Below are positions 1-6,631 of a DNA stretch of 9,479 bases, piece by piece (position 1 is the first letter of the stretch; every line of letters starts with the position of its first letter). The stretch lies in the NCBI GenBank assembly GCA_015234495.1, contig JADGMZ010000374.1, forward strand, positions 1-9,479. Direction: 5' to 3'. The position numbers were made by a program, and so were the translations under genes. The notes beneath the pieces were generated by a model, which was not told the origin of the DNA, searched no databases, and saw only the letters and a list, made by a program, of their open reading frames with translations. This DNA comes from Brevundimonas sp. Its GTDB lineage: Bacteria; Pseudomonadota; Alphaproteobacteria; Caulobacterales; Caulobacteraceae.

Positions 1-2
1 CG

Positions 3-248
3 CAACAGGGCTTCTGCGCCGAGACGGGCGGGGCGATCACCCTGTTCATGGCCACCGGCATGGGCATTCCGGTCTCGACCACCCACACCATCACCGGGGC
101 CATCGTCGGCGTCGGTGCGGCGCGGCGGGCCTCGGCGGTTCGCTGGGGCGTGGCGCGCAGCATCGTCACCGCCTGGTTCATCACCATGCCGGCGGCGGCG
201 GCGATCGGCGCGGTGTTCTTCTGGATCGGCCGGACCTTCCTGACCTGA
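3..248 (+). CDS. PiT-family inorganic phosphate transporter, C-terminal fragment
   Basis: This is the last 81 codons of a gene that begins before the window, read in frame from base 3 to TGA at 246-248. The fragment contains GIPVSTTHTITGAIVGVG, the highly conserved C-terminal signature of the PiT family (PF01384), whose members are low-affinity metal-phosphate:H+ or Na+ symporters of the inner membrane. Two hydrophobic segments follow the pattern of the last helices, and the tail RTFLT ends just after the final helix. The next gene starts inside the stop codon (TGATG), which implies an operon and translational coupling with the Nudix hydrolase. The family call is secure. Substrate and coupling ion cannot be read from the fragment, and pitA is only one possible name. 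Confidence 0.92.
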   Translation, partial: QQGFCAETGGAITLFMATGMGIPVSTTHTITGAIVGVGAARRASAVRWGVARSIVTAWFITMPAAAAIGAVFFWIGRTFLT

Positions 249-682
249 TGACCGGCAAGCCCCAGCGCGCGCAGAAGGCGGAACGGCGGCAGGTGGCCGC
301 CCTGCCGTGGCGGCGCGGGGCGAACGGGCTGGAGATCCTGCTGATCACCTCGCGCGAGACGCGGCGCTGGGTGACGCCCAAGGGCGGCCGCATGGCGGGC
401 CGGACGGACGCCGAGGCGGCGGCCCAGGAGGCGCTGGAGGAGGCCGGCGTCGAGGGCCTCGTCGATGACCGGCCGCTGGGCCATTTCCGCTATCTGAAGG
501 TGCTGAAGCGGCGCGCGCCGCGGTGGCTGCAGGTCGATGTCTACGGCCTGCAGGTAACCGCCGAGCACGACGACTGGAAGGAACGGGCCGAGCGTGAACG
601 GGTCTGGGTGTCGCGCGAGGAGGCCGCGGCCCGCGTCGACGAGCCGGACCTGAAGGCCCTGATCGCCGCCTTCGACCCTTGA
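248..682 (+). CDS. Nudix hydrolase, diphosphoinositol-polyphosphate-hydrolase-like
   Basis: This 144-aa protein is a single Nudix domain (PF00293), a fold that hydrolyses nucleoside diphosphates linked to another moiety. The substrate cannot be assigned from sequence. WVTPKGG at residues 41-47 leads into a Nudix box at about 46-68. The metal-binding glutamates of the core are present (E61, E64, E65, with G67 and V68). Two consensus positions differ: the first Glu of GX5E is R52, and the Arg of REUXEE is Q60. PKGG before the box is typical of the DIPP/ApnA-hydrolase branch, which acts on inositol pyrophosphates, diadenosine polyphosphates or polyphosphate. The start ATG overlaps the stop of the phosphate transporter by one base, so the two are probably co-translated. 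A role in phosphate or polyphosphate metabolism is an inference from that linkage. Length and domain extent are normal for the family. Confidence 0.88.
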   Translation: MTGKPQRAQKAERRQVAALPWRRGANGLEILLITSRETRRWVTPKGGRMAGRTDAEAAAQEALEEAGVEGLVDDRPLGHFRYLKVLKRRAPRWLQVDVYGLQVTAEHDDWKERAERERVWVSREEAAARVDEPDLKALIAAFDP

Positions 683-727
683 GATCGGCTTGTTTTCGGC
701 CGACCCGTGACGGATGATGCCGGCAAA

Positions 728-740
728 GAGGGGGACGAGA
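728..740 (+). promoter_or_regulatory. Ribosome binding site deciding the DUF2059 start
   Basis: A purine-rich run, GAGGGGGACGAGA, lies immediately before the ATG at 741 at a workable distance. It favours this start over the in-frame ATGs at 714 and 717, which have no comparable site upstream. Confidence 0.65.
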
Positions 741-1313
741 ATGCGCATTCTGATCGCCTGCATGGCGGCGACCCTGGCCGGCTCGGCCCTGACCGCCCCG
801 CCGGCCCGATCCGCCGCGGCGCCCCAGGCGGCGCCGTCCGAACCCTCGGCGCGGCAACTGGAGCTGACCCGGCGCTATATCGCCCTGACCATGACGGACC
901 AGTTCGAGGACTCCCTGCGCGAGATGATCTTCGACCAGGCCGCGGTCGACCCCACCATGCGCAACCTGCCGCCCGAGGACCGCCAGTTCATCACCAGCCT
1001 GACGGCGGAGCTGACGACCGACATGGTTCCGCAGATGCTTGAGCGAATGGTCCCGGTCTACGCCAGCACCTTCAGCGAGGCCGAGCTGGAGGCCCTGATC
1101 GCCTTCTATGACACCGAGATGGGGCAGGCGATCCTGCACAAGACCGTCGAGTCGATGCCGGAGGCGACGCGGGCGGCCATGGGCGTCATGCCGCAGATCT
1201 TCGACAAGATGGCGGCGCGCCTTTGCCAGCACTACGGCTGCACGCCGGCCGAGCTGGAAGAGCTGAAGCGCGGCATGCGCGGCGAGACCCCGACCGCACG
1301 GCCGGCGAAATAG
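741..1313 (+). CDS. Exported DUF2059 domain protein
   Basis: The product is 190 aa. I chose the ATG at 741 because a purine-rich Shine-Dalgarno stretch (AGAGGGGGACGAGA) lies directly upstream and because the protein then begins with a clean signal peptide: MR, a hydrophobic core over residues 3-17, then small residues with cleavage likely near residues 24-28. An in-frame ATG at 714 is possible but would put charged residues before the signal. Residues 45-160 are helical and carry the DUF2059 hallmark FSEAELEALIAFYDTEMGQA at 111-130. DUF2059 (PF09832) proteins are periplasmic and have no established biochemical function. Two cysteines (C162, C167) near the C-terminus could form a periplasmic disulfide. 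A 58-bp gap separates the gene from the Nudix gene, so it could be read through from there or have its own promoter. Its stop faces that of the DUF1203 gene two bases away. Confidence 0.87.
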   Translation: MRILIACMAATLAGSALTAPPARSAAAPQAAPSEPSARQLELTRRYIALTMTDQFEDSLREMIFDQAAVDPTMRNLPPEDRQFITSLTAELTTDMVPQMLERMVPVYASTFSEAELEALIAFYDTEMGQAILHKTVESMPEATRAAMGVMPQIFDKMAARLCQHYGCTPAELEELKRGMRGETPTARPAK

Positions 1314-1315
1314 GC

Positions 1316-1786
1316 TCAGGCCCGCGCGGCTGCGGCCATGAAACAGCCGCGCCGCGCCGTATGCAGGTGGACGGCCGCGATGGTCGGGTCGGCGAACCAG
1401 CCACGCAGCCGTCCGGCCAGACCATGGCCCTCTACGACGTCGGCGTCGGTCATCATCCAGTCGACGTCGTAGGCGCGGGCGGAGAGCAGGCGGCGGGCCA
1501 GCATGTCGGGAACCTCATCCAGCGCCGGCGCCGCCTCGACAGCGGCCTCGCGGACGAAGACCGGGCCCTCGCCGCGATAGGGACTGACGGGGGCGTCCAG
1601 ATGGCGGTGGTTGAGCAGGATCAGCCGCTCGCCAGGCTCGGCGTCGGCCAGGCTGACCCGACAGGGGGCGGCATGGGGCGCCTCCGCGACGAGGCGGCGG
1701 GCGCCGATCGCGTGCAGGGCGTCGTCGTCCATGTCGAACAGCGGGCGGAAGGCGGCCAGAGGCAGGGGGCGGATACGAAAGCTCAT
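1316..1786 (-). CDS. DUF1203 domain protein
   Basis: The product is 156 aa. The ATG (complement of 1784-1786) is preceded at normal distance by AAGGAG. The frame stays open far upstream on this strand, so the start rests on the ribosome binding site, the 'MSFRIRPLP' beginning typical of the family, and the fact that the upstream part is antisense to a certain peptidase gene. Family features of DUF1203 (PF06718) are recognisable: FRIRPLPLAAFRPLF at the N-terminus, PCRVSLADAEPGERLILLNH at 41-60, GPVFVRE at 74-80, the LSARAYD region at 101-107, and a terminal HLHTARRGCFMA segment at 140-151 with His and Cys. The function of DUF1203 is unknown. The protein has no signal peptide or membrane helix and is expected to be cytoplasmic. 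It is divergent from the oligoendopeptidase and convergent with DUF2059. Confidence 0.87.
   Translation of the reverse strand: MSFRIRPLPLAAFRPLFDMDDDALHAIGARRLVAEAPHAAPCRVSLADAEPGERLILLNHRHLDAPVSPYRGEGPVFVREAAVEAAPALDEVPDMLARRLLSARAYDVDWMMTDADVVEGHGLAGRLRGWFADPTIAAVHLHTARRGCFMAAAARA
1324..1352. terminator. Strong hairpin at the junction of two convergent genes, possible terminator
   Basis: A perfect 9-bp inverted repeat, GCGCGGCTG (1324-1332) and CAGCCGCGC (1344-1352), encloses an 11-base loop. It starts 10 bases after the DUF2059 stop and lies inside the last codons of the convergent DUF1203 gene, whose stop is only two bases from the DUF2059 stop. There is no other non-coding space between these genes for a terminator. 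No T-tract follows on either strand, so it does not meet the classical intrinsic-terminator definition. It may slow polymerase, protect 3' ends, or be a by-product of Arg/Ala-rich coding. Confidence 0.35.
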
Positions 1787-1791
1787 CGACG

Positions 1792-1811
1792 ATCTCCTTC
1801 GCCGCGGAGAT
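1792..1811 (-). promoter_or_regulatory. Inverted repeat that could mask the DUF1203 ribosome binding site
   Basis: Read on the minus strand, the leader contains ATCTCC, an 8-base loop, then GGAGAT, followed after five bases by the ATG. The downstream arm is the Shine-Dalgarno sequence itself, so a 6-bp hairpin would sequester it. The stem is short and only marginally stable, which would suit a temperature- or ligand-modulated switch, but it may also be chance. Confidence 0.3.
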
Positions 1812-1885
1812 GACAGGCGCGAAGGCGGGCGTCTGGCGGCTTTCGGCCGTTGCGTCGGGCCGCCCGCATCCCCACAAGAGAAGGC

Positions 1886-3688
1886 ATGAACGCCCCCTTC
1901 CAGACCCCCGCCGACCCGACCGAAGCCCCGCTGTGGGACCTGACCGATCTCTACGCCTCGCGCGAGGACCCACGCGTCGAGGCCGATCTGGAGCGCGCCC
2001 GCGCCCTGGTCGCCGAGCTCAACGCCCTGCAGGGCCGGCTGACGGGATCGCGCGCCGAGCCGGCGCAGCTGGGCGAGCGGCTGGACCGCACGGTGACGCT
2101 GTACGAGCAGGCCGCGGACGTGCTGGGCGGCCTGGGCGCCTACGCCTTTCTCGCCGCCTCGACCGACCGAAACGACGCGGCGGCGCAGGGCTTCGAGGCG
2201 ACAATCCGCGAGCGCGGCACGACCATCGCGGCCTCGACCATCTGGGTGACGCTGGAGATCAACCAGCTGGAGGAGGCCGAGATCGAGGCGGCGACGGCCG
2301 CCGTTCCGGCCGCGGCGCGCTGGCGGCCGTGGCTGCGGCGGGTGCGGGCCATGAAGCCGCACGAACTGAGCCAGGAGATGGAGACCTTCCTCGCCGAGCG
2401 CGGCCCGATCAGCGCCCAGTGGCCGCGCCTGTTCGACGAGACGCTGGCGGCGATGAAGGTGAAGGCCGGCAAGGACGAGTTGACCCTGTCCGAGGCCCTG
2501 AACCGGCTGTCGGACCCGAAGGCGGCGAAGCGCAAGGCGGCGGCCGAGGGACTGAACGAGGCGCTGGCGGCGCGGGCCGGGACCATGGCCCTGGTGCTGA
2601 ACACGGTGGCGGCCGACAAGGCGCTGGAGGACCGCTGGCGGGGCTTCAAGCGTCCGGCCGACAGCCGCCACCTGGCCAATGAGGTCGACGGCGAGGCGGT
2701 GGACGCCATGGCCGAGGCGGTGGCCGAGGCCTATCCGCGCCTGTCGCACCGCTACTATGCGCTGAAGGCCCGGGCCATGGGGCGGGGGACGCTGGACCAG
2801 TGGGACCGCAACGCCCCGATCGAGACCACGGCCCCGCGCGGCTTCGACTGGGGCCAGGGGCGGGAGATCGTGCTGGAGAGCTTCGCCGACCTCGGCGACG
2901 AGTTCGCCGAGCGCGCCGGCGGCTTCTTCGACAAGCCTTGGATCGACGGTCGGGCCCGGCCGGGCAAGCAGTCGGGCGCCTACGCCCACCCGGTGACGGC
3001 CGACCGCCACCCCTATGTCTTCCTGAACTGGATGGGCGAGCGGCGCGACGTGCTGACCCTGGCGCACGAGCTGGGCCACGGCGTGCACCAGACCCTGGCG
3101 GCGGGGCAGGGCAGCCTGCTGGCCGACACGCCGCTGACGCTGGCCGAGACGGCTTCGATCTTCGCCGAAGGGCTGACCTTCGACCGGCTGCTGAAGACGG
3201 CGCCCGAGGCCGAGAAGCGCGGCCTGCTGGCGGGACGGATCGAGGACGGGCTGAACACGGTGGTGCGCCAGATCGCCTTCCACCGCTTCGAGACCCGCTT
3301 CCACGACGAGCGGGCGGCGGGGGAGGTCCCGGTCCAGCGCATCAACGAGATCTGGCTGGAGGAGATGGGCGGGTCGCTGGGCCCGGCGATCACGCTCAAC
3401 CCGGGCTACGAGCACTGGTGGGCCTACGTCAGCCACTTCGTGCACTCGCCCTTCTACGTCTACGCCTATGCTTTCGGGGACCTTCTGGTGGCGGCGCTGA
3501 TGGAGACGCGGGCCAAGGACCCGGCCGCGTTTACGCCGCTTTACCGGGAGCTGCTCGCTGGCGGCGGGTCGAAGGGCTACGTCGAGGCGCTGGCCCCGTT
3601 CGGGCTCAATCCGCGCGATCCGGCCTTCTGGACCATCGGCACGAAGCGGCTGGAGCGGCTGGTCGACGAGTTCGAGGCCACCTTCTGA
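1886..3688 (+). CDS. M3-family oligoendopeptidase (PepF/thimet-like zinc metallopeptidase)
   Basis: The product is 600 aa and lacks a signal peptide, as expected for a cytoplasmic enzyme that degrades short peptides. The N-terminus has the family opening WDLTDLYASREDPRVEADLE. A helical N-terminal domain covers about residues 10-200 and the M3 catalytic domain about 200-590. The zinc-binding HELGH is at residues 394-398, with the third ligand Glu predicted at 421 in TLAETASIF. Near the C-terminus, NPGYEHWWAYVSHFVHSPFY supplies the conserved His/Tyr substrate-binding residues. Length matches PepF-type enzymes of about 600 aa. I chose the ATG at 1886 because the family N-terminus follows it directly and AAGAGAAGG lies just upstream. 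An in-frame ATG at 1850 would add 12 unlikely residues. The gene is divergent from DUF1203, with 99 bp between the starts. The exported serine hydrolase follows 35 bp downstream and may be co-transcribed. Confidence 0.95.
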   Translation: MNAPFQTPADPTEAPLWDLTDLYASREDPRVEADLERARALVAELNALQGRLTGSRAEPAQLGERLDRTVTLYEQAADVLGGLGAYAFLAASTDRNDAAAQGFEATIRERGTTIAASTIWVTLEINQLEEAEIEAATAAVPAAARWRPWLRRVRAMKPHELSQEMETFLAERGPISAQWPRLFDETLAAMKVKAGKDELTLSEALNRLSDPKAAKRKAAAEGLNEALAARAGTMALVLNTVAADKALEDRWRGFKRPADSRHLANEVDGEAVDAMAEAVAEAYPRLSHRYYALKARAMGRGTLDQWDRNAPIETTAPRGFDWGQGREIVLESFADLGDEFAERAGGFFDKPWIDGRARPGKQSGAYAHPVTADRHPYVFLNWMGERRDVLTLAHELGHGVHQTLAAGQGSLLADTPLTLAETASIFAEGLTFDRLLKTAPEAEKRGLLAGRIEDGLNTVVRQIAFHRFETRFHDERAAGEVPVQRINEIWLEEMGGSLGPAITLNPGYEHWWAYVSHFVHSPFYVYAYAFGDLLVAALMETRAKDPAAFTPLYRELLAGGGSKGYVEALAPFGLNPRDPAFWTIGTKRLERLVDEFEATF

Positions 3689-3723
3689 TTGACGGGGGGC
3701 GTCGGGGCGGCGAGCGTCGGGGC

Positions 3724-5076
3724 ATGCGCGCCCTGATCCTCTCCGCGGCCCTGGCCGCCGCCCCGCTGTCCACCGCGGCCCAGACGCCGCTTCCGCCCGT
3801 CGTCTCCGAGGCGCCCGCCGCCGTCCGCTCCATGGCCGCCGGCTACAAGGCGCTGATGGTCTGCGGGGCGCTGAAGAACGCCGAGGCTGCGGGCGGCGAG
3901 CGGACGCTGGACAGCGTCGAGGCCAACGAGCTGGTGGGGATCTATCCGGAGCTGGATCCGCTGGTGCGGGTCATGCCGGTGGAGATCGATGGCGCCAGCT
4001 TCTCGATCGCGTGGGACGACGCCATGCCGCCGCGCATGGCCGTGTACCGGCCGGGACGGGGTTGCAGCGTCCTGCCAGTGGGTTGGAGCCAGCACGCGGT
4101 TGACGCCGCGGTGCCCGGGCCGGCGCCCGCAGCGCCCTTTCTCGCCAGCCCGGTTCGCGGCGACGCCGCCGCCCTGGCGGAAGCCGTCGAGCGCGCCTTC
4201 GAGGGCGGCTATGGCGAGGGCGCGAACAGCACCGCGGTAATCGTGCTGCAGGACGGCCGGTCGGTGGCCGAGCGCTACGCCGCCGGATTCGGCCCCGACA
4301 CGCCCCAGCGCACCTGGTCGGTGGCCAAGTCCCTGGCCGGGACGATCATCGGGGCCGCTGTGCGGCGCGGCGAGGTCGATGTGAACGCGCCGGCCCCTAT
4401 CCGGGAGTGGAGCCGCGAGGGCGACCCGCGCGGCGGGATCACTCTGGACAACCTGCTGCGCATGGCCTCGGGACTGACCAGCGATACAGCCGGCAACCGC
4501 ACCGACGCCCTCTATTTCGGCGGTGTCGGCGTCGACGAGCAGGCCCCGACCTGGCCGCTGATCGCGCCGCCGGGAACGCGCTACCGCTACGCCAACAACG
4601 ACACCCTGCTGGCGGTGCTCGGCGTTTCCGAAAGCTTCGACGAACACCCGCCGGCCGAACTGTTCGCCCGGCTGGGCATGCATGACACCTGGGCCGAGAC
4701 CGACTGGCGCGGCGCCTACGTCCTCTCCAGCCAGGTATGGTCGACGGCGCGGGACCTGGCGCGGTTTGGCCAGCTGTATGTCGACGACGGCATGGTCGAC
4801 GGTGAGCACATCCTGCCCGAGGACTGGCTGGAGTACGTCTCGCGGCCGTCCGGGCCGCAGCCGCGGGGAGAGCAGGGTTATGGCGCGACCTTCTGGCTGT
4901 TCGACAAGTCGGAGGGCATCCCGGCGGACGCCATCTCGGCCAACGGCAACCGCGGCCAGTACGTGATCATCGTGCCCAGCCGGAAGATCGTCATCGTGCG
5001 GCGCGGCGAGGACCCCGCGGGAGCGCGGTTCGATCACATCGCCTTCACCCGCGACGTGCTGGCGGCGCTGGACTGA
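3724..5076 (+). CDS. Exported serine hydrolase, beta-lactamase/6-aminohexanoate-dimer-hydrolase-like
   Basis: The product is 450 aa. The N-terminus MRALILSAALAAAPLSTAAQ is a signal peptide with cleavage likely after A19, so the enzyme is periplasmic. Residues about 30-120 form an N-terminal extension with C47 and C114 (MVCGAL, RPGRGCSVL) that may pair as a disulfide. The catalytic domain (PF00144 superfamily) has S199-V-A-K202 in TWSVAKS as nucleophile and general base, and Y289-A-N291 as second motif. At the position of KTG it has ANGNRGQY (406-413) instead. That arrangement is typical of NylB/EstB-like esterases and amidases rather than true beta-lactamases, so antibiotic resistance should not be inferred. 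The ATG at 3724 is supported by the signal peptide. The open frame extends upstream to 2800 but there runs across the peptidase gene in another frame. The ribosome binding site is weak. Confidence 0.88.
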   Translation: MRALILSAALAAAPLSTAAQTPLPPVVSEAPAAVRSMAAGYKALMVCGALKNAEAAGGERTLDSVEANELVGIYPELDPLVRVMPVEIDGASFSIAWDDAMPPRMAVYRPGRGCSVLPVGWSQHAVDAAVPGPAPAAPFLASPVRGDAAALAEAVERAFEGGYGEGANSTAVIVLQDGRSVAERYAAGFGPDTPQRTWSVAKSLAGTIIGAAVRRGEVDVNAPAPIREWSREGDPRGGITLDNLLRMASGLTSDTAGNRTDALYFGGVGVDEQAPTWPLIAPPGTRYRYANNDTLLAVLGVSESFDEHPPAELFARLGMHDTWAETDWRGAYVLSSQVWSTARDLARFGQLYVDDGMVDGEHILPEDWLEYVSRPSGPQPRGEQGYGATFWLFDKSEGIPADAISANGNRGQYVIIVPSRKIVIVRRGEDPAGARFDHIAFTRDVLAALD

Positions 5077-5100
5077 TCGACGCGAATTGTCGCCGCCTGC

Positions 5101-5128
5101 TTGAGCAACCGCCCGGCCCCGCTATAAG
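5101..5128 (+). promoter_or_regulatory. Sigma70-type promoter for the aa3 subunit IV gene
   Basis: TTGAGC at 5101-5106 and TATAAG at 5123-5128 are separated by 16 bases. The -10 reads GCTATAAG, close to the housekeeping -10 described for Caulobacter. The predicted transcript start near 5135 gives a leader of about 28 bases before the ATG at 5163. This is the clearest promoter in the window and lies in the only sizeable gap before the oxidase/transhydrogenase cluster. It may also drive pntAA downstream. Confidence 0.6.
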
Positions 5129-5162
5129 GGCGCCATCGCCTTTCAGATTCCTGGACCCGATC

Positions 5163-5417
5163 ATGGCCGACCCGCACCACGCCACCGACGCCCACGACGA
5201 CTACGTCCGCGGCACCCAGGAGATCAGCGAGCAGGCGGCGACCTTCAACCTGTTCGTCACCCTGACCAAGTGGGGCTGCCTCGGCGCCGCCGTGGCCATC
5301 GTCTTCCTGCTGCTGTGGTTCCAGCCGGGCGGCAGCTTCGTCGCCGGCGCCGCCTCGGCGGTGATCGTGCTGGTGGTGGGATTCTTCGCCCTGCGTTCGA
5401 AGAAGACGGCCCACTAG
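5163..5417 (+). CDS. aa3-type cytochrome c oxidase subunit IV
   Basis: This 84-aa membrane protein matches the bacterial aa3 oxidase subunit IV family (PF07835, COX4_pro_2). It has a polar N-terminus rich in His and Asp, the family stretch YVRGTQEISEQAATFNLFVTL at about 14-34, then TKWGCL entering a transmembrane helix at about 37-53. A second hydrophobic helix at about 58-77 and a short basic tail (RSKKTAH) follow. Minimal family members have one helix, so this is a two-helix version. In characterised alphaproteobacterial oxidases this subunit is peripheral and not needed for catalysis. The main oxidase genes are not in the window. It lies immediately before the transhydrogenase genes, 80 bp upstream of pntAA, and both products act in the inner membrane on proton-motive force and redox balance. 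The start has only a weak ribosome binding site. Confidence 0.87.
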   Translation: MADPHHATDAHDDYVRGTQEISEQAATFNLFVTLTKWGCLGAAVAIVFLLLWFQPGGSFVAGAASAVIVLVVGFFALRSKKTAH

Positions 5418-5436
5418 CCTCGCGCTCCGACCCGCT

Positions 5437-5464
5437 TTGACGGGCCGTCCCCGATAAGCCTAAC
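5437..5464 (+). promoter_or_regulatory. Candidate promoter upstream of pntAA
   Basis: TTGACG at 5437-5442 is an excellent -35. With a 16-base spacer, the -10 would be CCTAAC at 5459-5464, which is weak but includes the TAA core. The site lies in the 80-bp gap after the oxidase subunit gene, so pntAA could have its own transcript in addition to read-through. Confidence 0.35.
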
Positions 5465-5482
5465 GTCCCTGCGTCGAGAGAA

Positions 5483-5500
5483 GACGGAGGGATTCGCTTG
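5483..5500 (+). promoter_or_regulatory. Ribosome binding site and TTG start of pntAA
   Basis: GACGGAGGGA (5483-5492) lies five bases before TTG at 5498-5500. No in-frame ATG occurs near the conserved N-terminus MAVAIAVTRERRDGETRCA, so TTG is the supported start. This rarer start codon may lower the translation of the first pnt gene. Confidence 0.7.
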
Positions 5501-6631
5501 GCTGTCGCCATCGCCGTTACCCGCGAACGCCGTGATGGCGAGACGCGCTGCGCCGTCACCCCGGAATCGGTGAAGAAGCTGATCGCCCTCGGCGCGACGG
5601 TCGCCATCGAGGCCGGGACGGGCGCCGGCTCGTCGATTCCCGACGCGGACTATGCGGCCGCCGGCGCGATCGTGGCCAAGGACATCAAGGCCGTGCTGGC
5701 CGGAGCCGACGTGCTGCTGAAGGTGCGCGGGCCGACGGCGCAGGAGACCAGCGCCCTCAAGCCCGGCGCGGTGGTCGTGGCCCTGCTGGACGCGTACCGC
5801 GACAAGGAGACGGTGACGGCCCTGTCCGGCGCCGGCGTCACCGCCTTCGCCATGGAGTTCGTGCCGCGCATCACCCGCGCCCAGGTGATGGACGCCCTGT
5901 CGTCCCAGGCCAACCTGGCCGGCTATCGCGCCGTGATCGAGGCGGCCTGGGCCTTCGGCAAGGGCTTCCCGATGATGATGACGGCGGCGGGCACGGTGGC
6001 CCCGGCCAAGGTCTTTGTCATGGGCGCGGGCGTCGCAGGGCTGCAGGCGGTGGCCACGGCGCGGCGGCTGGGGGCGGTGGTGACGGCCACCGACGTGCGT
6101 CCGGCGTCGAAGGAGCAGGTCGAGAGCCTGGGGGCCAAATTCGTCGCCGTCGAGGACGAGGAGTTCAAGGCCGCCGAAACCGCGGCCGGCTACGCCAAAC
6201 CCATGTCGGCGGAGTATCAGGCGAAGCAGGCCGAACTGACCGCCTCGCACATCGTCAAGCAGGACATCGTCATCACCACCGCCCTGATCCCGGGCCGACC
6301 GGCGCCGCGGCTGGTCACGGCGGCGCACGTCGCCTCGATGAAGCCCGGCAGCGTGCTGGTCGACCTGGCCATCGACAACGGCGGCAATGTCGAGGGGGCG
6401 AAGGCGGGCGAGGTGGTGACCACGGCCAACGGCGTGCAGATCGTCGGCTGGACCAATATGGCGGGGCGGATCGCGGCGGACGCCTCGGCCCTGTATGCGC
6501 GCAACCTCGCCGCGTTCGCGGGGCTGCTGATCAGGGACGGCGCGCTGGCAGTCGATCTGGAGGACGAGATCCTCAAGGCGGCGGCGGTCACCCACGGCGG
6601 GGCCGTGGTGCATGAAGGGGTGAGGGGGTGA
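5498..6631 (+). CDS. pntAA: Proton-translocating NAD(P) transhydrogenase, alpha-1 subunit (domain I)
   Basis: This 377-aa soluble domain I binds NAD(H). With PntAB and PntB it uses the proton gradient to drive NADH + NADP+ to NAD+ + NADPH. Residues 4-140 are the AlaDh/PNT N-terminal domain, including ITRAQVMDALSSQANLAGYR, which carries the conserved Gln/Asp that interact with nicotinamide and domain III. Residues about 145-365 are the NAD-binding domain. Its Rossmann loop G176-A-G178-V-A-G181 lies in VMGAGVAGLQA and D199 in ATDVRP should bind the adenosine ribose. The glutamate-rich DEEFKAAETAAGY stretch follows as in Rhodospirillum rubrum PntAA. Length is normal for the split alphaproteobacterial form, whose alpha chain stops before the membrane helices. 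The start is TTG. The stop overlaps the next ATG by one base (TGATG). The membrane partner pntAB comes only 796 bp later. Confidence 0.96.
   Translation: MAVAIAVTRERRDGETRCAVTPESVKKLIALGATVAIEAGTGAGSSIPDADYAAAGAIVAKDIKAVLAGADVLLKVRGPTAQETSALKPGAVVVALLDAYRDKETVTALSGAGVTAFAMEFVPRITRAQVMDALSSQANLAGYRAVIEAAWAFGKGFPMMMTAAGTVAPAKVFVMGAGVAGLQAVATARRLGAVVTATDVRPASKEQVESLGAKFVAVEDEEFKAAETAAGYAKPMSAEYQAKQAELTASHIVKQDIVITTALIPGRPAPRLVTAAHVASMKPGSVLVDLAIDNGGNVEGAKAGEVVTTANGVQIVGWTNMAGRIAADASALYARNLAAFAGLLIRDGALAVDLEDEILKAAAVTHGGAVVHEGVRG

Noticed and set aside
685..703. TCGGC and GCCGA inverted repeat after the Nudix gene as a terminator
   Set aside because: It is only a 5-bp stem with a 9-base loop and no following T-run.
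1432..1472. Perfect 11-bp inverted repeat (CTACGACGTCG) with a 19-base loop inside DUF1203
   Set aside because: Both arms encode Asp-Val runs (YDVD and DADVV) and share the self-complementary GACGTC, so coding constraint explains it. It is far from any gene start.
1787..3445. Very long minus-strand open frame continuing upstream of DUF1203
   Set aside because: It is antisense to the M3 peptidase, is rich in Arg, Gly and Pro with no domain, and results from high-GC codons lacking stops on the opposite strand. The DUF1203 start is set by its ribosome binding site.
2800..3723. Plus-strand frame fused in front of the serine hydrolase
   Set aside because: It overlaps the peptidase in another frame and gives an Arg/Gly/Pro-rich translation. 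The serine hydrolase has its own signal peptide at 3724.
3577..5037. 486-codon minus-strand open frame
   Set aside because: It is a mirror of the serine hydrolase in high-GC DNA, with compositionally biased translation and no recognisable motif.
3724..5076. True beta-lactamase (antibiotic resistance gene)
   Set aside because: SxxK and YxN are present, but the third motif is NGNRGQY rather than KTG or KSG and there is a long N-terminal extension, which fits NylB/EstB-like hydrolases.
5061..5097. GGCGGCG and CGCCGCC arms around the end of the serine hydrolase gene as a terminator
   Set aside because: The loop is 23 bases, there is no T-tract, and half of the structure lies in coding sequence. 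Such arms are frequent by chance at this GC content.
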